A stretch of DNA of 40,009 bases, from the NCBI GenBank assembly GCA_021153565.1, contig JAJKJU010000212.1, positions 1 to 40,009 of the forward strand, given 5' to 3'. A model generated the notes under the pieces. It searched no databases and had not been told where the DNA came from. It saw only the letters and a list, made by a program, of their open reading frames with translations. Position 1 is the stretch's first letter; the number at the start of each line of letters is the position of its first letter. Made by a program: the position numbers and the translations under genes. This document shows positions 20,287 to 28,623 of the stretch, in pieces. Origin of the DNA: Rhizobacter sp. (GTDB lineage: Bacteria > Pseudomonadota > Gammaproteobacteria > Burkholderiales > Burkholderiaceae_C).

Positions 20287-23200
20287 ATGCACAGCACGCT
20301 TTCGCGCCAGATCAGAGACCTCTGGGGCGTGAGCGAACCCGAGCTGGCGCAACTGCTGCAGCTTGCCCGCGACAGTGCCGAGAATGCCCCGGTCGATCCG
20401 CAGCTTCGCATCGTGCTGCGCACGCTCGACGCGCTGCTCGATCGGGTAAACACCACCTACGAACAAGCGGACCGGGATCTGCACTTGCGCACGCGCCGCC
20501 CGGGTATCAGCTCCGACGAGTTGATTGCGAGCAACCTGCGCCTCGAACGAGACCTCGCCAGCCGCAACCGCGCCATCGCCGCGATGAAGGCGCTGGTGGA
20601 GCCGATGGCCGTCGCTGCGCGAGGGGCCGATGACCTTGACACCTTGTCGATGTCCATCTCGGCCCTGGTTGAGCAACTGCAGACTGAACGTGCCGAGTTG
20701 CGCAACCTCAAGAGTGCAGTGGACGATCACGCCATCGTGGCCGTGACCGACACCCAGGGCGTCATCACCGACGTCAACGATCGCTTTTGCGACATCAGCG
20801 GCTATACGCGCGACGAGTTGATCGGCAAGACCCACCGGGTGGTCAACTCCAGCTTCCACACGGCCGACTTCTTCGACGAGGTCTGGAACGTCGTCCGCGC
20901 GGGCCAGGTGTGGCGCGGCGAGTTTTGCAACCGGGCGAAGAGCGGTGAACTCTTCTGGGTGCAGTCGACCATCGTGCCCTTCGTCGACGCATTCGGCAGC
21001 ATTTCGAAGTTCATTGCCATCTGTACCGACGTGAGCGAGCGCAAGTTCGTCGCGGACAAGCTGACAGAGCAGTTGGCCTTCATCGATTCCCTGGTGGAGA
21101 GCATTCAGGTTCCGATCTACGTGAAAGATCGCGAGCGCCGCTACGTGCGAGTCAACCGCGCCTACTGCGAAATGTTCGGCATTCCATCCGAGCGGCTGAT
21201 TGGCCGCACGGTGGAGGACGCGCACACGGCGCCGGTGAACATGCTGCATGCGCAATCAGACAGCAGGGTGCTGGGCAGCGGAAAGAGCGATACCTACGAG
21301 TTCCGCATGCAGCTTCGCACTGGCCGCGACCTTGACTGCGTGGCCAGCAAGGCGGCCATCAAAAACAGCCGCGGCGAGATCAGCGGCCTGGTGGGCACGC
21401 TCATGGACATCAGCGACCAGAAGCAGGCCACGCGCACGCTGGTGCAAGCCAAGGAAGCCGCCGAGAGCGCGAGCCGCATGAAGAGCGAGTTTCTCGCGAA
21501 CATGAGCCACGAGATACGCACGCCGATGAACGGCATCATTGGCATGACAGACATCGTGCTCGACACCTCCCTGGATGCGGAACAGCGCCAGTACCTGGGC
21601 ATCGTGAAGTCCTCGGCCAACTCGCTGCTCAACGTCATCAACGACATTCTCGATTTTTCGAAGATCGAAGCGGGCAAGCTGAGTGTGGAGCACGTGCCTT
21701 TCGACCTCGAACGGCTCCTGCTTGAATCGCTCAGGCCAATGGCGCCTTGCACGAATGGGCGCGGCGTGGCGCTGGCGCTCGACATTGATCCAGTCGTCCC
21801 GTCGACCCTCGTGGGAGACCCGGGGCGCTTGCGGCAGATCCTGAACAACCTGCTGAGCAATGCGGTGAAGTTCACCGCGGCCGGAGAAGTGGTCGTGTCG
21901 GTGCAAGAAGGTGCGAACAAAGCCGCACCCGGCCGGCTCCACCTGCGCCTTCGCGTGCGCGACACGGGCATCGGCATTCCGCCTGAGAAGCAGCTCCAGA
22001 TCTTCGCGCCCTTTGCGCAGGAAGACAGCTCCATCACGCGACGATTCGGCGGCACGGGACTGGGCCTCACCATCACGCGGGGTTTGTGCGACCTGCTGGG
22101 CGGGACGATCACGATGAAGAGCGAGCCCGGCCGCGGATCGGAGTTCGTGGTGGATCTGCCGTTCGAGGCCGCCACGCACGCGGCCACCACTCAAGGCAAC
22201 GCATTCGTCCAGGACGACCTGGACGGACGACGCGTACTGGTGGTCGACGACAACACCACCAACTTGCGCATTCTTGATCGCAATCTGCACAGTCTCGGCT
22301 GCGAGACGATGTGCGTGGGCAGCGGTGACGAAGCGCTGGCAACATTGAAGAGCGGCGGTGCGCCCTTCGATGCAATGATTCTCGACTTGATGATGCCCGG
22401 TCGCAGCGGATTCGACGTGGCAAAGGCGATGGCGATCGAACTGCGTTCGCCGCCACCGATCGTGTTGCTCACGTCATCGGGCCTGCCCGGCGAGATCGAA
22501 GAATGCCGGCGTGCAGGGATCCGGGCCTACCTGCTCAAGCCCTGCACGCGGCGCGAAATCGAATCTGCCCTGCACCAGGTGCTCGCACTGGCTGACCCGG
22601 CTGCATCGGCCGCGCCCACCCTGCTCACCCGAAGCAGTCTGCCCGTGGCCAGCCGGCGCACCCAGGTGTTGTTAGTGGAAGACAACGCCATCAACGAATT
22701 GCTGACCGTGGCCTGGCTGCGGCGTTGGGGCCACGATGTGACGGTGGCGATTGACGGCGCGCAGGCGGTCACGCTGCATGCGCAGCGCGCCTTCGACGCC
22801 GTGCTGATGGACGTTCAGATGCCCGGCGTCAGCGGACTCGATGCCACGCGCCAGATGCGCGATGCAGAACGTCGTGACGGCCGCATGCGCACGCCCATCA
22901 TTGCCCTGACTGCGGGCGCGATGGAGAGCGATCGACGCGCCTGCATCGACGCTGGCATGGACGACTACCTCAGCAAACCCCTGGACTCGGGCAAGCTCTG
23001 GCACGCCCTGGAGTGTCACTTGGCGCGACGCGCCGCGACCTGCGAGCGCAGCAGCGCGTATCGCGCTGCCTTGTTGCAGGCCGACAAGCAGACGGTGGAG
23101 ATCATCGCGGCACCCTTCCTGCAGGAACTGCCCCGGGAGATGCGGGCGATCACGCAGGCCATCGAGTATGTAGACGTGCAGACACTCGCACGCCACTCGC

Positions 23201-23397
23201 ATTCGATGAAAGGCCTGCTGCTGGCGTTCGCCGCTGAGCCTGCGGCAAGCCTCGCGGCCCAGCTGCAGCGGATCGCGGAAGCAGGCACAGGATTCGATCA
23301 GTCGCGTGCACGCGCATGTCTCGCGGAACTGGACATGGAAATCGCGTTACTGGCGCCGCACTTGCGTGAAGTGGGCAAGAGAGTGGGCGCGTCTTGA
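20287..23397 (+). CDS. Hybrid sensor histidine kinase (2 PAS, HisKA, HATPase, 2 REC, HPt)
   Basis: 1036 residues. A helical N-terminus (1-140) is followed by PAS1 (about 140-255: DTQGVITDVNDRFCDISGY), PAS2 (about 265-380), HisKA with His408 (ANMSHEIRTPMNG), HATPase (about 510-630: [25 protein letters not shown]), REC1 with Asp700, REC2 with Asp842 (VLMDVQMPG) and a C-terminal HPt-like domain with His972 in HSMKG. No transmembrane helix is evident, so it probably senses a cytoplasmic signal. The phosphorelay could run His408 to a receiver to His972 and on to a separate regulator. The neighbouring HD-GYP receiver is the nearest candidate, by position. ATG 20287 is preferred; the upstream open frame is a shadow of the HD-GYP gene. 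Confidence 0.93.
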   Translation: MHSTLSRQIRDLWGVSEPELAQLLQLARDSAENAPVDPQLRIVLRTLDALLDRVNTTYEQADRDLHLRTRRPGISSDELIASNLRLERDLASRNRAIAAMKALVEPMAVAARGADDLDTLSMSISALVEQLQTERAELRNLKSAVDDHAIVAVTDTQGVITDVNDRFCDISGYTRDELIGKTHRVVNSSFHTADFFDEVWNVVRAGQVWRGEFCNRAKSGELFWVQSTIVPFVDAFGSISKFIAICTDVSERKFVADKLTEQLAFIDSLVESIQVPIYVKDRERRYVRVNRAYCEMFGIPSERLIGRTVEDAHTAPVNMLHAQSDSRVLGSGKSDTYEFRMQLRTGRDLDCVASKAAIKNSRGEISGLVGTLMDISDQKQATRTLVQAKEAAESASRMKSEFLANMSHEIRTPMNGIIGMTDIVLDTSLDAEQRQYLGIVKSSANSLLNVINDILDFSKIEAGKLSVEHVPFDLERLLLESLRPMAPCTNGRGVALALDIDPVVPSTLVGDPGRLRQILNNLLSNAVKFTAAGEVVVSVQEGANKAAPGRLHLRLRVRDTGIGIPPEKQLQIFAPFAQEDSSITRRFGGTGLGLTITRGLCDLLGGTITMKSEPGRGSEFVVDLPFEAATHAATTQGNAFVQDDLDGRRVLVVDDNTTNLRILDRNLHSLGCETMCVGSGDEALATLKSGGAPFDAMILDLMMPGRSGFDVAKAMAIELRSPPPIVLLTSSGLPGEIEECRRAGIRAYLLKPCTRREIESALHQVLALADPAASAAPTLLTRSSLPVASRRTQVLLVEDNAINELLTVAWLRRWGHDVTVAIDGAQAVTLHAQRAFDAVLMDVQMPGVSGLDATRQMRDAERRDGRMRTPIIALTAGAMESDRRACIDAGMDDYLSKPLDSGKLWHALECHLARRAATCERSSAYRAALLQADKQTVEIIAAPFLQELPREMRAITQAIEYVDVQTLARHSHSMKGLLLAFAAEPAASLAAQLQRIAEAGTGFDQSRARACLAELDMEIALLAPHLREVGKRVGAS

Positions 23398-23424
23398 ACT
23401 AAAGGGTGATGCCCGGGCTGTGCC

Positions 23425-24060
23425 TCATGAACCCACCAGACCGTTGCGAATCGCGTACACCGTCAACTCGGAATTGTTCGCCAGCCCGAGCTTCTCCAAC
23501 ACTCGCGCGCGATAGACGCTCACAGTTTTCGGACTCAACATCAAGTCATCCGCGATGTCCGACAGGCGCTTGCCCGATGCAATCATCACGAGCGTCTGAA
23601 GCTCGCGGTCCGACAGTTTCTCGTGTGCGTTCTCGGTCTGCGGCGCAGTCAGACTCTCGACCAGCATTTGCGCGATCTCGGGCGTGACGTATTTGCGCCC
23701 CTGGGCCACCGTGCGCACGGCGGCCACAATCACCGCCGGGTCGCCACCCTTGTTCACGTAGCCGAAAGCCCCTGCACGCAAGGCGCGGATCGCATACTGG
23801 TCTTCGGGGTACATCGACACCACCAGCACGCGCATGGTCGAGCCTTCATCTTTCAGCACGTGCAGCACGTCCAGGCCGCTTCGCCCGGGCAGGTTGATGT
23901 CGAGCACCAGCACGTCGCACGGCGTGGCGCGCATCAAAGTTCGCAATTCGCCGTAATCGCCTGCCTCGCCCACCACCTGGATGTCGGGCGCGTCAGAAAG
24001 AGTGTCTCGAATGCCGCGACGGATCAGAGCGTGATCATCGCAAAGAATCACTTTGATCAT
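23425..24060 (-). CDS. NarL/FixJ-type response regulator
   Basis: 211 residues. A receiver with Asp8/Asp9, phosphoacceptor Asp54 (VLVLDINLPGRSG) and Lys near 104 (GYVNKGG) is followed by a LuxR-type helix-turn-helix (KLSDRELQTLVMIASGKRLS, then LSPKTVSVYRARVLEKLGL). It is a transcription factor. Its start codon overlaps the stop of the kinase gene 24057-25214 by four bases (ATGA), so the two are translationally coupled and almost certainly cognate. It converges with the hybrid kinase, 27 bp apart. The target genes cannot be read from this window. Confidence 0.93.
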   Translation of the reverse strand: MIKVILCDDHALIRRGIRDTLSDAPDIQVVGEAGDYGELRTLMRATPCDVLVLDINLPGRSGLDVLHVLKDEGSTMRVLVVSMYPEDQYAIRALRAGAFGYVNKGGDPAVIVAAVRTVAQGRKYVTPEIAQMLVESLTAPQTENAHEKLSDRELQTLVMIASGKRLSDIADDLMLSPKTVSVYRARVLEKLGLANNSELTVYAIRNGLVGS

Positions 24061-25214
24061 ATTTCTCCCCAGCCCGTCGGATCTTCGATCTCATGTGTCG
24101 CGGGTAACTCTTTGACCTGCGTTCCATCGAGTTCCTGCAAGGGTACCGAGAGAATGAGCGTTGTGCCAGCAGGGCCACTGCTCAGGTCGACCCAGCCGTC
24201 GACCGTGCGTGCACGCTCGTGCAGCCCGCGGATGCCGAAAGACCGTGCCTTCTCAAGATCTTCCGGGCTCAAACCGCGGCCGTTGTCGCTGACTTCGAGC
24301 GACAGCACACCACCCGCCAGCGCCAGGTCGATCTCGACCCGCGTCGCGTGTGCATGCTTGGTGATGTTGGTCAGCGCCTCCTGAGCCATCCGGTAGGCCA
24401 CGAGCGGCACACCTGCGGGCAAATTCTGCAGGGCCGGCAGCGTCGACTGCGGCGTGCGCAGCACGCAAGCCACCCCCGTGCGGCGCTCGAATCGGCCTGC
24501 CATCCACTGCAGAGCGGCAAGGAGACCTTGTTCGAGGATGGCCGGCCGCAGGTTGTGCATGATTCGCTGGCTCGCCTCGATGGCATGCGTCACCGTCTCG
24601 AGCGCGCCATTCACGCGCGCCTGCACGTCGGCTTCCTTCGAATGCCGCGCAATCCATGCGAGATCGAACTTGAGCGCGGTGAGCGAGCCCCCGACGTCGT
24701 CATGGATCTCCCGCGCGATGGCGGCCCGTTCCATCTCGACGCTGGTCTGCAAGTGCTGGGCGAGTTCGTGCAGTCTCTGCTTCGACACGCCCAGCTCCAT
24801 GTCGGCCTGTTCGCGCGCACGCCGGGTCTCGGCCGCCTCGATAGCGTGCAAGAGCGCCGGGACGAGCCGCGCCAGGTTGTTCTTGAGCAGATAGTCGCTC
24901 GCGCCATTGCGCATCGCCTCGACGGCGGTGTCCTCGCCGATCTCGCCCGACACCAGCACAAAAGGAATGTCGTGGCCATGCGCCTTGAGCAAGTCAAGCG
25001 CCATCAGGCCGGTAAACCCCGGCAGGTTGTAGTCGGAGACGATGACATCCCAGTCTTCGTCGAGGGCACGCAAGTATTCGGACTCGGTTTCCACTCGCAC
25101 CGCCTCGGCGTTGACCCCTCCGCGCCGCAGGTGCGCGAGCGTCAACTCGTGGTCGAGCTCCGAGTCTTCGATGTGCAAAAGACGCAAATGCCGCTGGGGC
25201 GAGGAATACGTCAT
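24057..25214 (-). CDS. Receiver-HisKA_3 histidine kinase (NarX/UhpB-type core)
   Basis: 385 residues. An N-terminal receiver (1-125; Asp61 in VIVSDYNLPGFTG) is joined by a coiled linker to a HisKA_3 dimerisation domain with His171 in AREIHDDVGGSLTALKFDL. A HATPase domain follows, with MAQEALTNITKHAHAT as N box, DNGRGL and SFGIRGLHERA. No membrane segment or sensor domain is seen, so it probably takes phosphoryl signal from another kinase through Asp61 and passes it to the downstream NarL-type regulator. ATG 25214 gives MTYSSPQRHLRLLHIED; open sequence further upstream belongs to the divergent region. Confidence 0.92.
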   Translation of the reverse strand: MTYSSPQRHLRLLHIEDSELDHELTLAHLRRGGVNAEAVRVETESEYLRALDEDWDVIVSDYNLPGFTGLMALDLLKAHGHDIPFVLVSGEIGEDTAVEAMRNGASDYLLKNNLARLVPALLHAIEAAETRRAREQADMELGVSKQRLHELAQHLQTSVEMERAAIAREIHDDVGGSLTALKFDLAWIARHSKEADVQARVNGALETVTHAIEASQRIMHNLRPAILEQGLLAALQWMAGRFERRTGVACVLRTPQSTLPALQNLPAGVPLVAYRMAQEALTNITKHAHATRVEIDLALAGGVLSLEVSDNGRGLSPEDLEKARSFGIRGLHERARTVDGWVDLSSGPAGTTLILSVPLQELDGTQVKELPATHEIEDPTGWGEI

Positions 25215-25254
25215 TCGCGAAGTATGCCCCTGGCCTGATGTTCGTCCACTGTAG

Positions 25255-25485
25255 ATGTGGGGATTGCCAGACAGTTCACTCGGGAGAACGCTTGAAGTTC
25301 CCGAACACGTCCACCTTGATATGCAGGGTGAATTGCCTCGTGATTGGACTAATGTCCTCGGCCCCAGTGCCGAAAATCCTCGTGTGCGCAATGACATGCG
25401 CCGTTTCAAGTGTCCCGCGTCGTTTCGACGCAAGGCCCGGGATGCCGAATCAATGTCTTTCGTGGAGCACGAAGCCGATGAATGA
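25255..25485 (+). CDS. Small hypothetical protein, possibly translated
   Basis: A 76-codon open frame ending in the overlap GATGAATGA with the start of the CheZ-like gene. It lies in the spacer divergent from the kinase. The product is hydrophilic (DWTNVLGPSAENPRVRNDMR, then a basic stretch). An internal ATG at 25321 would give a shorter form. Support is the stop/start overlap typical of coupled genes. Against it are no recognisable family, no clear ribosome binding site and lower GC at third positions than its neighbours. It could instead be leader DNA carrying the promoter of the chemotaxis operon. Confidence 0.35.
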   Translation: MWGLPDSSLGRTLEVPEHVHLDMQGELPRDWTNVLGPSAENPRVRNDMRRFKCPASFRRKARDAESMSFVEHEADE

Positions 25486-25936
25486 AGCCACCGAGCAGAT
25501 TGATGGAGGCGGGATCCCGCTGCCCCTGCTTGCGGCTGCCGACCTCCAAGACCATCTGATGACGGCCACGAACGACCTTGACCGCCTTCAGACCTTGCTG
25601 GCCGACGCCTGCGACGCGCTAGCACAAAGCTTTTACGGCGCCTCTGAGCAACTCCGCGCCTTGATGGACGAGCAGCAGGCCGCCGCCGGCCGCGCCGATG
25701 TCTATCCACGCCTGATGCAACAACTGGGCGGCGCGGTCACCGCGCTGCAGTTCCAGGACATGGCATCCCAATTGATCAATCACACGAACCGGCGTCTTCG
25801 CAGTTGCGCCGACCAGATCGCCCGCGTGGCGATGGGCGATGACGAAGACGGCGTAGCAGTGGTGGAAGAAGCACCCCTGCGACCCAATCCTGTGACTCAG
25901 GATGAGATGGACGCCGGTTCCATTGAATTGTTTTAG
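25478..25936 (+). CDS. CheZ-like chemotaxis protein (predicted CheY-P phosphatase)
   Basis: A 152-residue, mostly helical protein. The segment ALQFQDMASQLINHTNRR resembles the CheZ active-site helix, whose Asp and Gln are spaced DxxxQ; here they are Asp94 and Gln98. An acidic C-terminal region ends in EMDAGSIELF, comparable with the acidic CheY-binding tail of CheZ. It is shorter than enteric CheZ (about 214 residues), mainly because the N-terminal helical hairpin is reduced. Its place directly before cheY and cheA supports a role in CheY-P removal. The alternative is a chemotaxis accessory protein that only shares the helix. ATG 25478 has GGAG ten bases upstream. Confidence 0.65.
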   Translation: MNEATEQIDGGGIPLPLLAAADLQDHLMTATNDLDRLQTLLADACDALAQSFYGASEQLRALMDEQQAAAGRADVYPRLMQQLGGAVTALQFQDMASQLINHTNRRLRSCADQIARVAMGDDEDGVAVVEEAPLRPNPVTQDEMDAGSIELF

Positions 25937-26000
25937 CAGCCCGCGCTCAAGACCCCGCTGCACGTACCGACATAACCAATCGAGACCTTCGGAGAACGCT

Positions 26001-26363
26001 ATGCATTCAATCCTCGCCGTGGACGACTCCGCATCCATGCGCCAGATGGTGACTTTCACGCTCAAGAGTGCGGGCTACAACGTGGTCGAGGCGGTTGACG
26101 GGCAAGACGCCTGGGAAAAGGCGGGCGGCCGCGACTTCGACCTCGTGCTGACAGACCAGAACATGCCCCGCATGGACGGCATCAGCCTGACCAAGAAGCT
26201 GCGGGACAACCCGAAGTTCAAGGCCACGCCCATCCTGATCCTGACCACCGAGTCCAGCGACCAGATGAAGCAGGCAGGCCGCAGTGCAGGCGCGACCGGC
26301 TGGCTCGTCAAGCCCTTCGATCCAGCCAAACTTCTGGAAGTCATCAAGAAAGTCGTGCGCTGA
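26001..26363 (+). CDS. cheY: Chemotaxis response regulator CheY
   Basis: A 120-residue single-domain receiver: Asp8/Asp9, phosphoacceptor Asp52 (VLTDQNMPRMDG), Thr82/Thr83 and Lys104 (WLVKPFDPAKL). No output domain is present, as expected for CheY, which carries the signal from CheA to FliM. ATG 26001 is preceded by CGGAGAACGCT. cheA follows 47 bp later. Other CheY paralogues may exist outside the window, so whether this one drives the motor or acts as a phosphate sink is not visible. Confidence 0.93.
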   Translation: MHSILAVDDSASMRQMVTFTLKSAGYNVVEAVDGQDAWEKAGGRDFDLVLTDQNMPRMDGISLTKKLRDNPKFKATPILILTTESSDQMKQAGRSAGATGWLVKPFDPAKLLEVIKKVVR

Positions 26364-26410
26364 TTTTGAGCCGCACGACACGACGACACCGAACACGGAG
26401 AACACCAGCC

Positions 26411-28534
26411 ATGGGCGAGATGACTTCTGAAGGCGCGAGCCTGAGCGCCGGCATCGATCTGAGTCAGTTCTACCAGGTCTTTTTTGAAGAGGCCGGCGAG
26501 AACCTGGACCGCATGGAGCAGCAGCTCCTCGAGGTGAACCTCGAAGCGGCCGACGACGAAGAACTGAACTCGATCTTTCGCTGCGCACACTCGGTCAAGG
26601 GTGGCGCGGCAACGTTCGGCTTTGGGGACGTCGCCGAACTCACTCACCAGATGGAGACGCTGCTGGACAAGCTGCGCCGCCATGAACTGCAACCGACGCC
26701 GGCCATGGTGGACGTTCTCCTGCAAGCCGGCGACGCCCTGCGCGCACAGCTCGCGCGCCATCAAGGCGGCGGTGGCCCGGAAATCGACACCACTGAGCTG
26801 CTCGTCAGCATCAGCGCGATGGCCGCCGGCGAAGAGCCCGTCGCGGCAATCAAGCACGTGACCAAGACGTCGGTGCTGGCCGAGCCGGTGGTGGAACCTG
26901 CCACGCCTGCCGTCCACGGCGTGACGACCGTTCGCATGCTCGAAGTCCGGGTGGGCCCGCTCGAGAACCCGTCGCAAGCCGACAACCTGGTCGATCTTTT
27001 CCAGGAAATCGTCGACCTCGGCACCATCGAGCCCATCGACGGCGGCCAGTCCGTCGACGGCATGCGTCGCTTCAAGATCACGACGACCAGCACCGACAAC
27101 GACCTGCTGGACCTCTTCACCTTCCACGTTGCCCGCGAGCACGTGCAACTGCTGCCCTTCGGCGACGGCTACGGCTTTCACGAAGGCGCACCAGGCGCAC
27201 CGCCAAAAGAGGCGCCCACTCTTGGCTACGGATTCTTCGATGATGCGCCCGGGGCGCCGTCGACGAAGGCTGACGACAAGTCCACAGCCGCGACCGCAGT
27301 GGTCGCGCCGCCCGCTCCCGTCGCACGCGCGTCCACCGCAAAGGCTGAGAAGGCACCGGCTGCCGCGATCGAAGCCTCGACCCTGCGGGTGTCGGTCGAA
27401 AAGGTCGATCAACTGATCAACCTCGTCGGCGAACTCGTCATCACGCAAGCCATGCTGGCGCAGAACAGCAAGCAGGTGGACCCCGCGCTGTACCAGCAGA
27501 TGGCCGCCGGCCTCGCCGACCTGGACCGCAACACGCGAGATCTGCAGGAATCGGTGATGTCGATCCGCATGATCCCGATGTCGGTGGTGTTCAATCGCTT
27601 CCCGCGCATGCTGCGTGACCTCGCCAACAAGCTCGGCAAGAAGGTCGAGTTCGTGACGCAGGGTGAAGCGACCGAGCTTGACAAGGGGCTGGTCGAGAAG
27701 ATCACCGACCCGCTGACCCACCTGGTCCGCAACTCCTGCGACCACGGCATTGAAATGCCTGCAGACCGCCTTGCCAAGGGCAAGCCGGAACACGGCACCA
27801 TCACACTGTCGGCCTCGCACCAGGGCGGCAGCATCGTCATCGAAGTTCGCGACGACGGCCGCGGCTTGTCGCGCGAGAAGCTCCTGAAGAAGGCCCGCGA
27901 GCGCGGCATCGCCGCACCCGACAGCCTGACCGATTCAGAAGTCTGGAGCCTGATCTTCGAACCCGGCTTCTCCACCGCCGACGTCGTGACTGACGTGTCC
28001 GGACGCGGCGTCGGCATGGACGTTGTCAAGAAGAACATTGCCTCGCTGGGCGGCACGGTCGAGATCGACTCCGCCGACGGCTACGGCATGCGCGTGTCGG
28101 TCCGACTGCCGCTCACGCTGGCCATCATGGACGGCATGAGTGTCGGTGTGGGAGACGAGGTCTACATCCTCCCGCTCTCCTCGGTGGTCGAATCCTTCCA
28201 GGTCGAAGACCAGACGATCAAGACCATCGGCGGCAGCGGCCGCGTGGTGGAAGTGCGCGACGAGTACATGCCGGTCATCGGCCTTGAAGACGTTTTCCAG
28301 GTGCCGCGATTCGACTTCGAGCACGTGGCCGGAATCATGGTCGTCGTGGAGGCCGACGGCGGCCGCGTCGCCCTGCTCGTAGATGCATTGCTCGGCCAGC
28401 AGCAGGTGGTGGTGAAGAACCTCGAAGCCAACTACCGCAAGGTCTCCGATGTCTCAGGCGCCACCATCATGGGAGACGGCCGCGTGGCCCTCATCCTCGA
28501 CGTGGGCAGCCTGGTTCGCAGCTCCCGGCACTGA
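26411..28534 (+). CDS. cheA: Chemotaxis histidine kinase CheA
   Basis: 707 residues. P1 HPt has His60 (FRCAHSVKGGAATFGF); a P2-like domain lies at about 172-250; P3 dimerisation at about 325-395; the P4 kinase has N box HLVRNSCDHGIE (437-448), DDGRGL (481-486) and GRGVGMDVV (531-539); the P5 CheW-like domain is at about 570-705. It autophosphorylates under control of MCP/CheW and phosphorylates CheY. The P2-P3 linker contains a small duplication: GYGF then APGAP at 253-264 and again at 272-283. ATG 26411 is taken over ATG 26420 and over a TTG at 26366 because CGGAGAA lies upstream at suitable spacing. Confidence 0.96.
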   Translation: MGEMTSEGASLSAGIDLSQFYQVFFEEAGENLDRMEQQLLEVNLEAADDEELNSIFRCAHSVKGGAATFGFGDVAELTHQMETLLDKLRRHELQPTPAMVDVLLQAGDALRAQLARHQGGGGPEIDTTELLVSISAMAAGEEPVAAIKHVTKTSVLAEPVVEPATPAVHGVTTVRMLEVRVGPLENPSQADNLVDLFQEIVDLGTIEPIDGGQSVDGMRRFKITTTSTDNDLLDLFTFHVAREHVQLLPFGDGYGFHEGAPGAPPKEAPTLGYGFFDDAPGAPSTKADDKSTAATAVVAPPAPVARASTAKAEKAPAAAIEASTLRVSVEKVDQLINLVGELVITQAMLAQNSKQVDPALYQQMAAGLADLDRNTRDLQESVMSIRMIPMSVVFNRFPRMLRDLANKLGKKVEFVTQGEATELDKGLVEKITDPLTHLVRNSCDHGIEMPADRLAKGKPEHGTITLSASHQGGSIVIEVRDDGRGLSREKLLKKARERGIAAPDSLTDSEVWSLIFEPGFSTADVVTDVSGRGVGMDVVKKNIASLGGTVEIDSADGYGMRVSVRLPLTLAIMDGMSVGVGDEVYILPLSSVVESFQVEDQTIKTIGGSGRVVEVRDEYMPVIGLEDVFQVPRFDFEHVAGIMVVVEADGGRVALLVDALLGQQQVVVKNLEANYRKVSDVSGATIMGDGRVALILDVGSLVRSSRH

Positions 28535-28545
28535 AATTGCCCCAT

Positions 28546-28572
28546 CCGTGAATCTCGCGTGGCGATTCACGG
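28546..28572 (+). other. Hairpin downstream of cheA
   Basis: CCGTGAATC (28546-28554) pairs exactly with GATTCACGG (28564-28572) around a 9-base loop. It starts 11 bp after the cheA stop. No T-run follows, so it may protect the mRNA 3' end or attenuate transcription into the damaged MCP gene rather than terminate it. Confidence 0.6.
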
Positions 28573-28623
28573 AATCAGGGCTGCATCGAATAGATGATTA
28601 CCCGCAACGGACGGGAACGCTTC

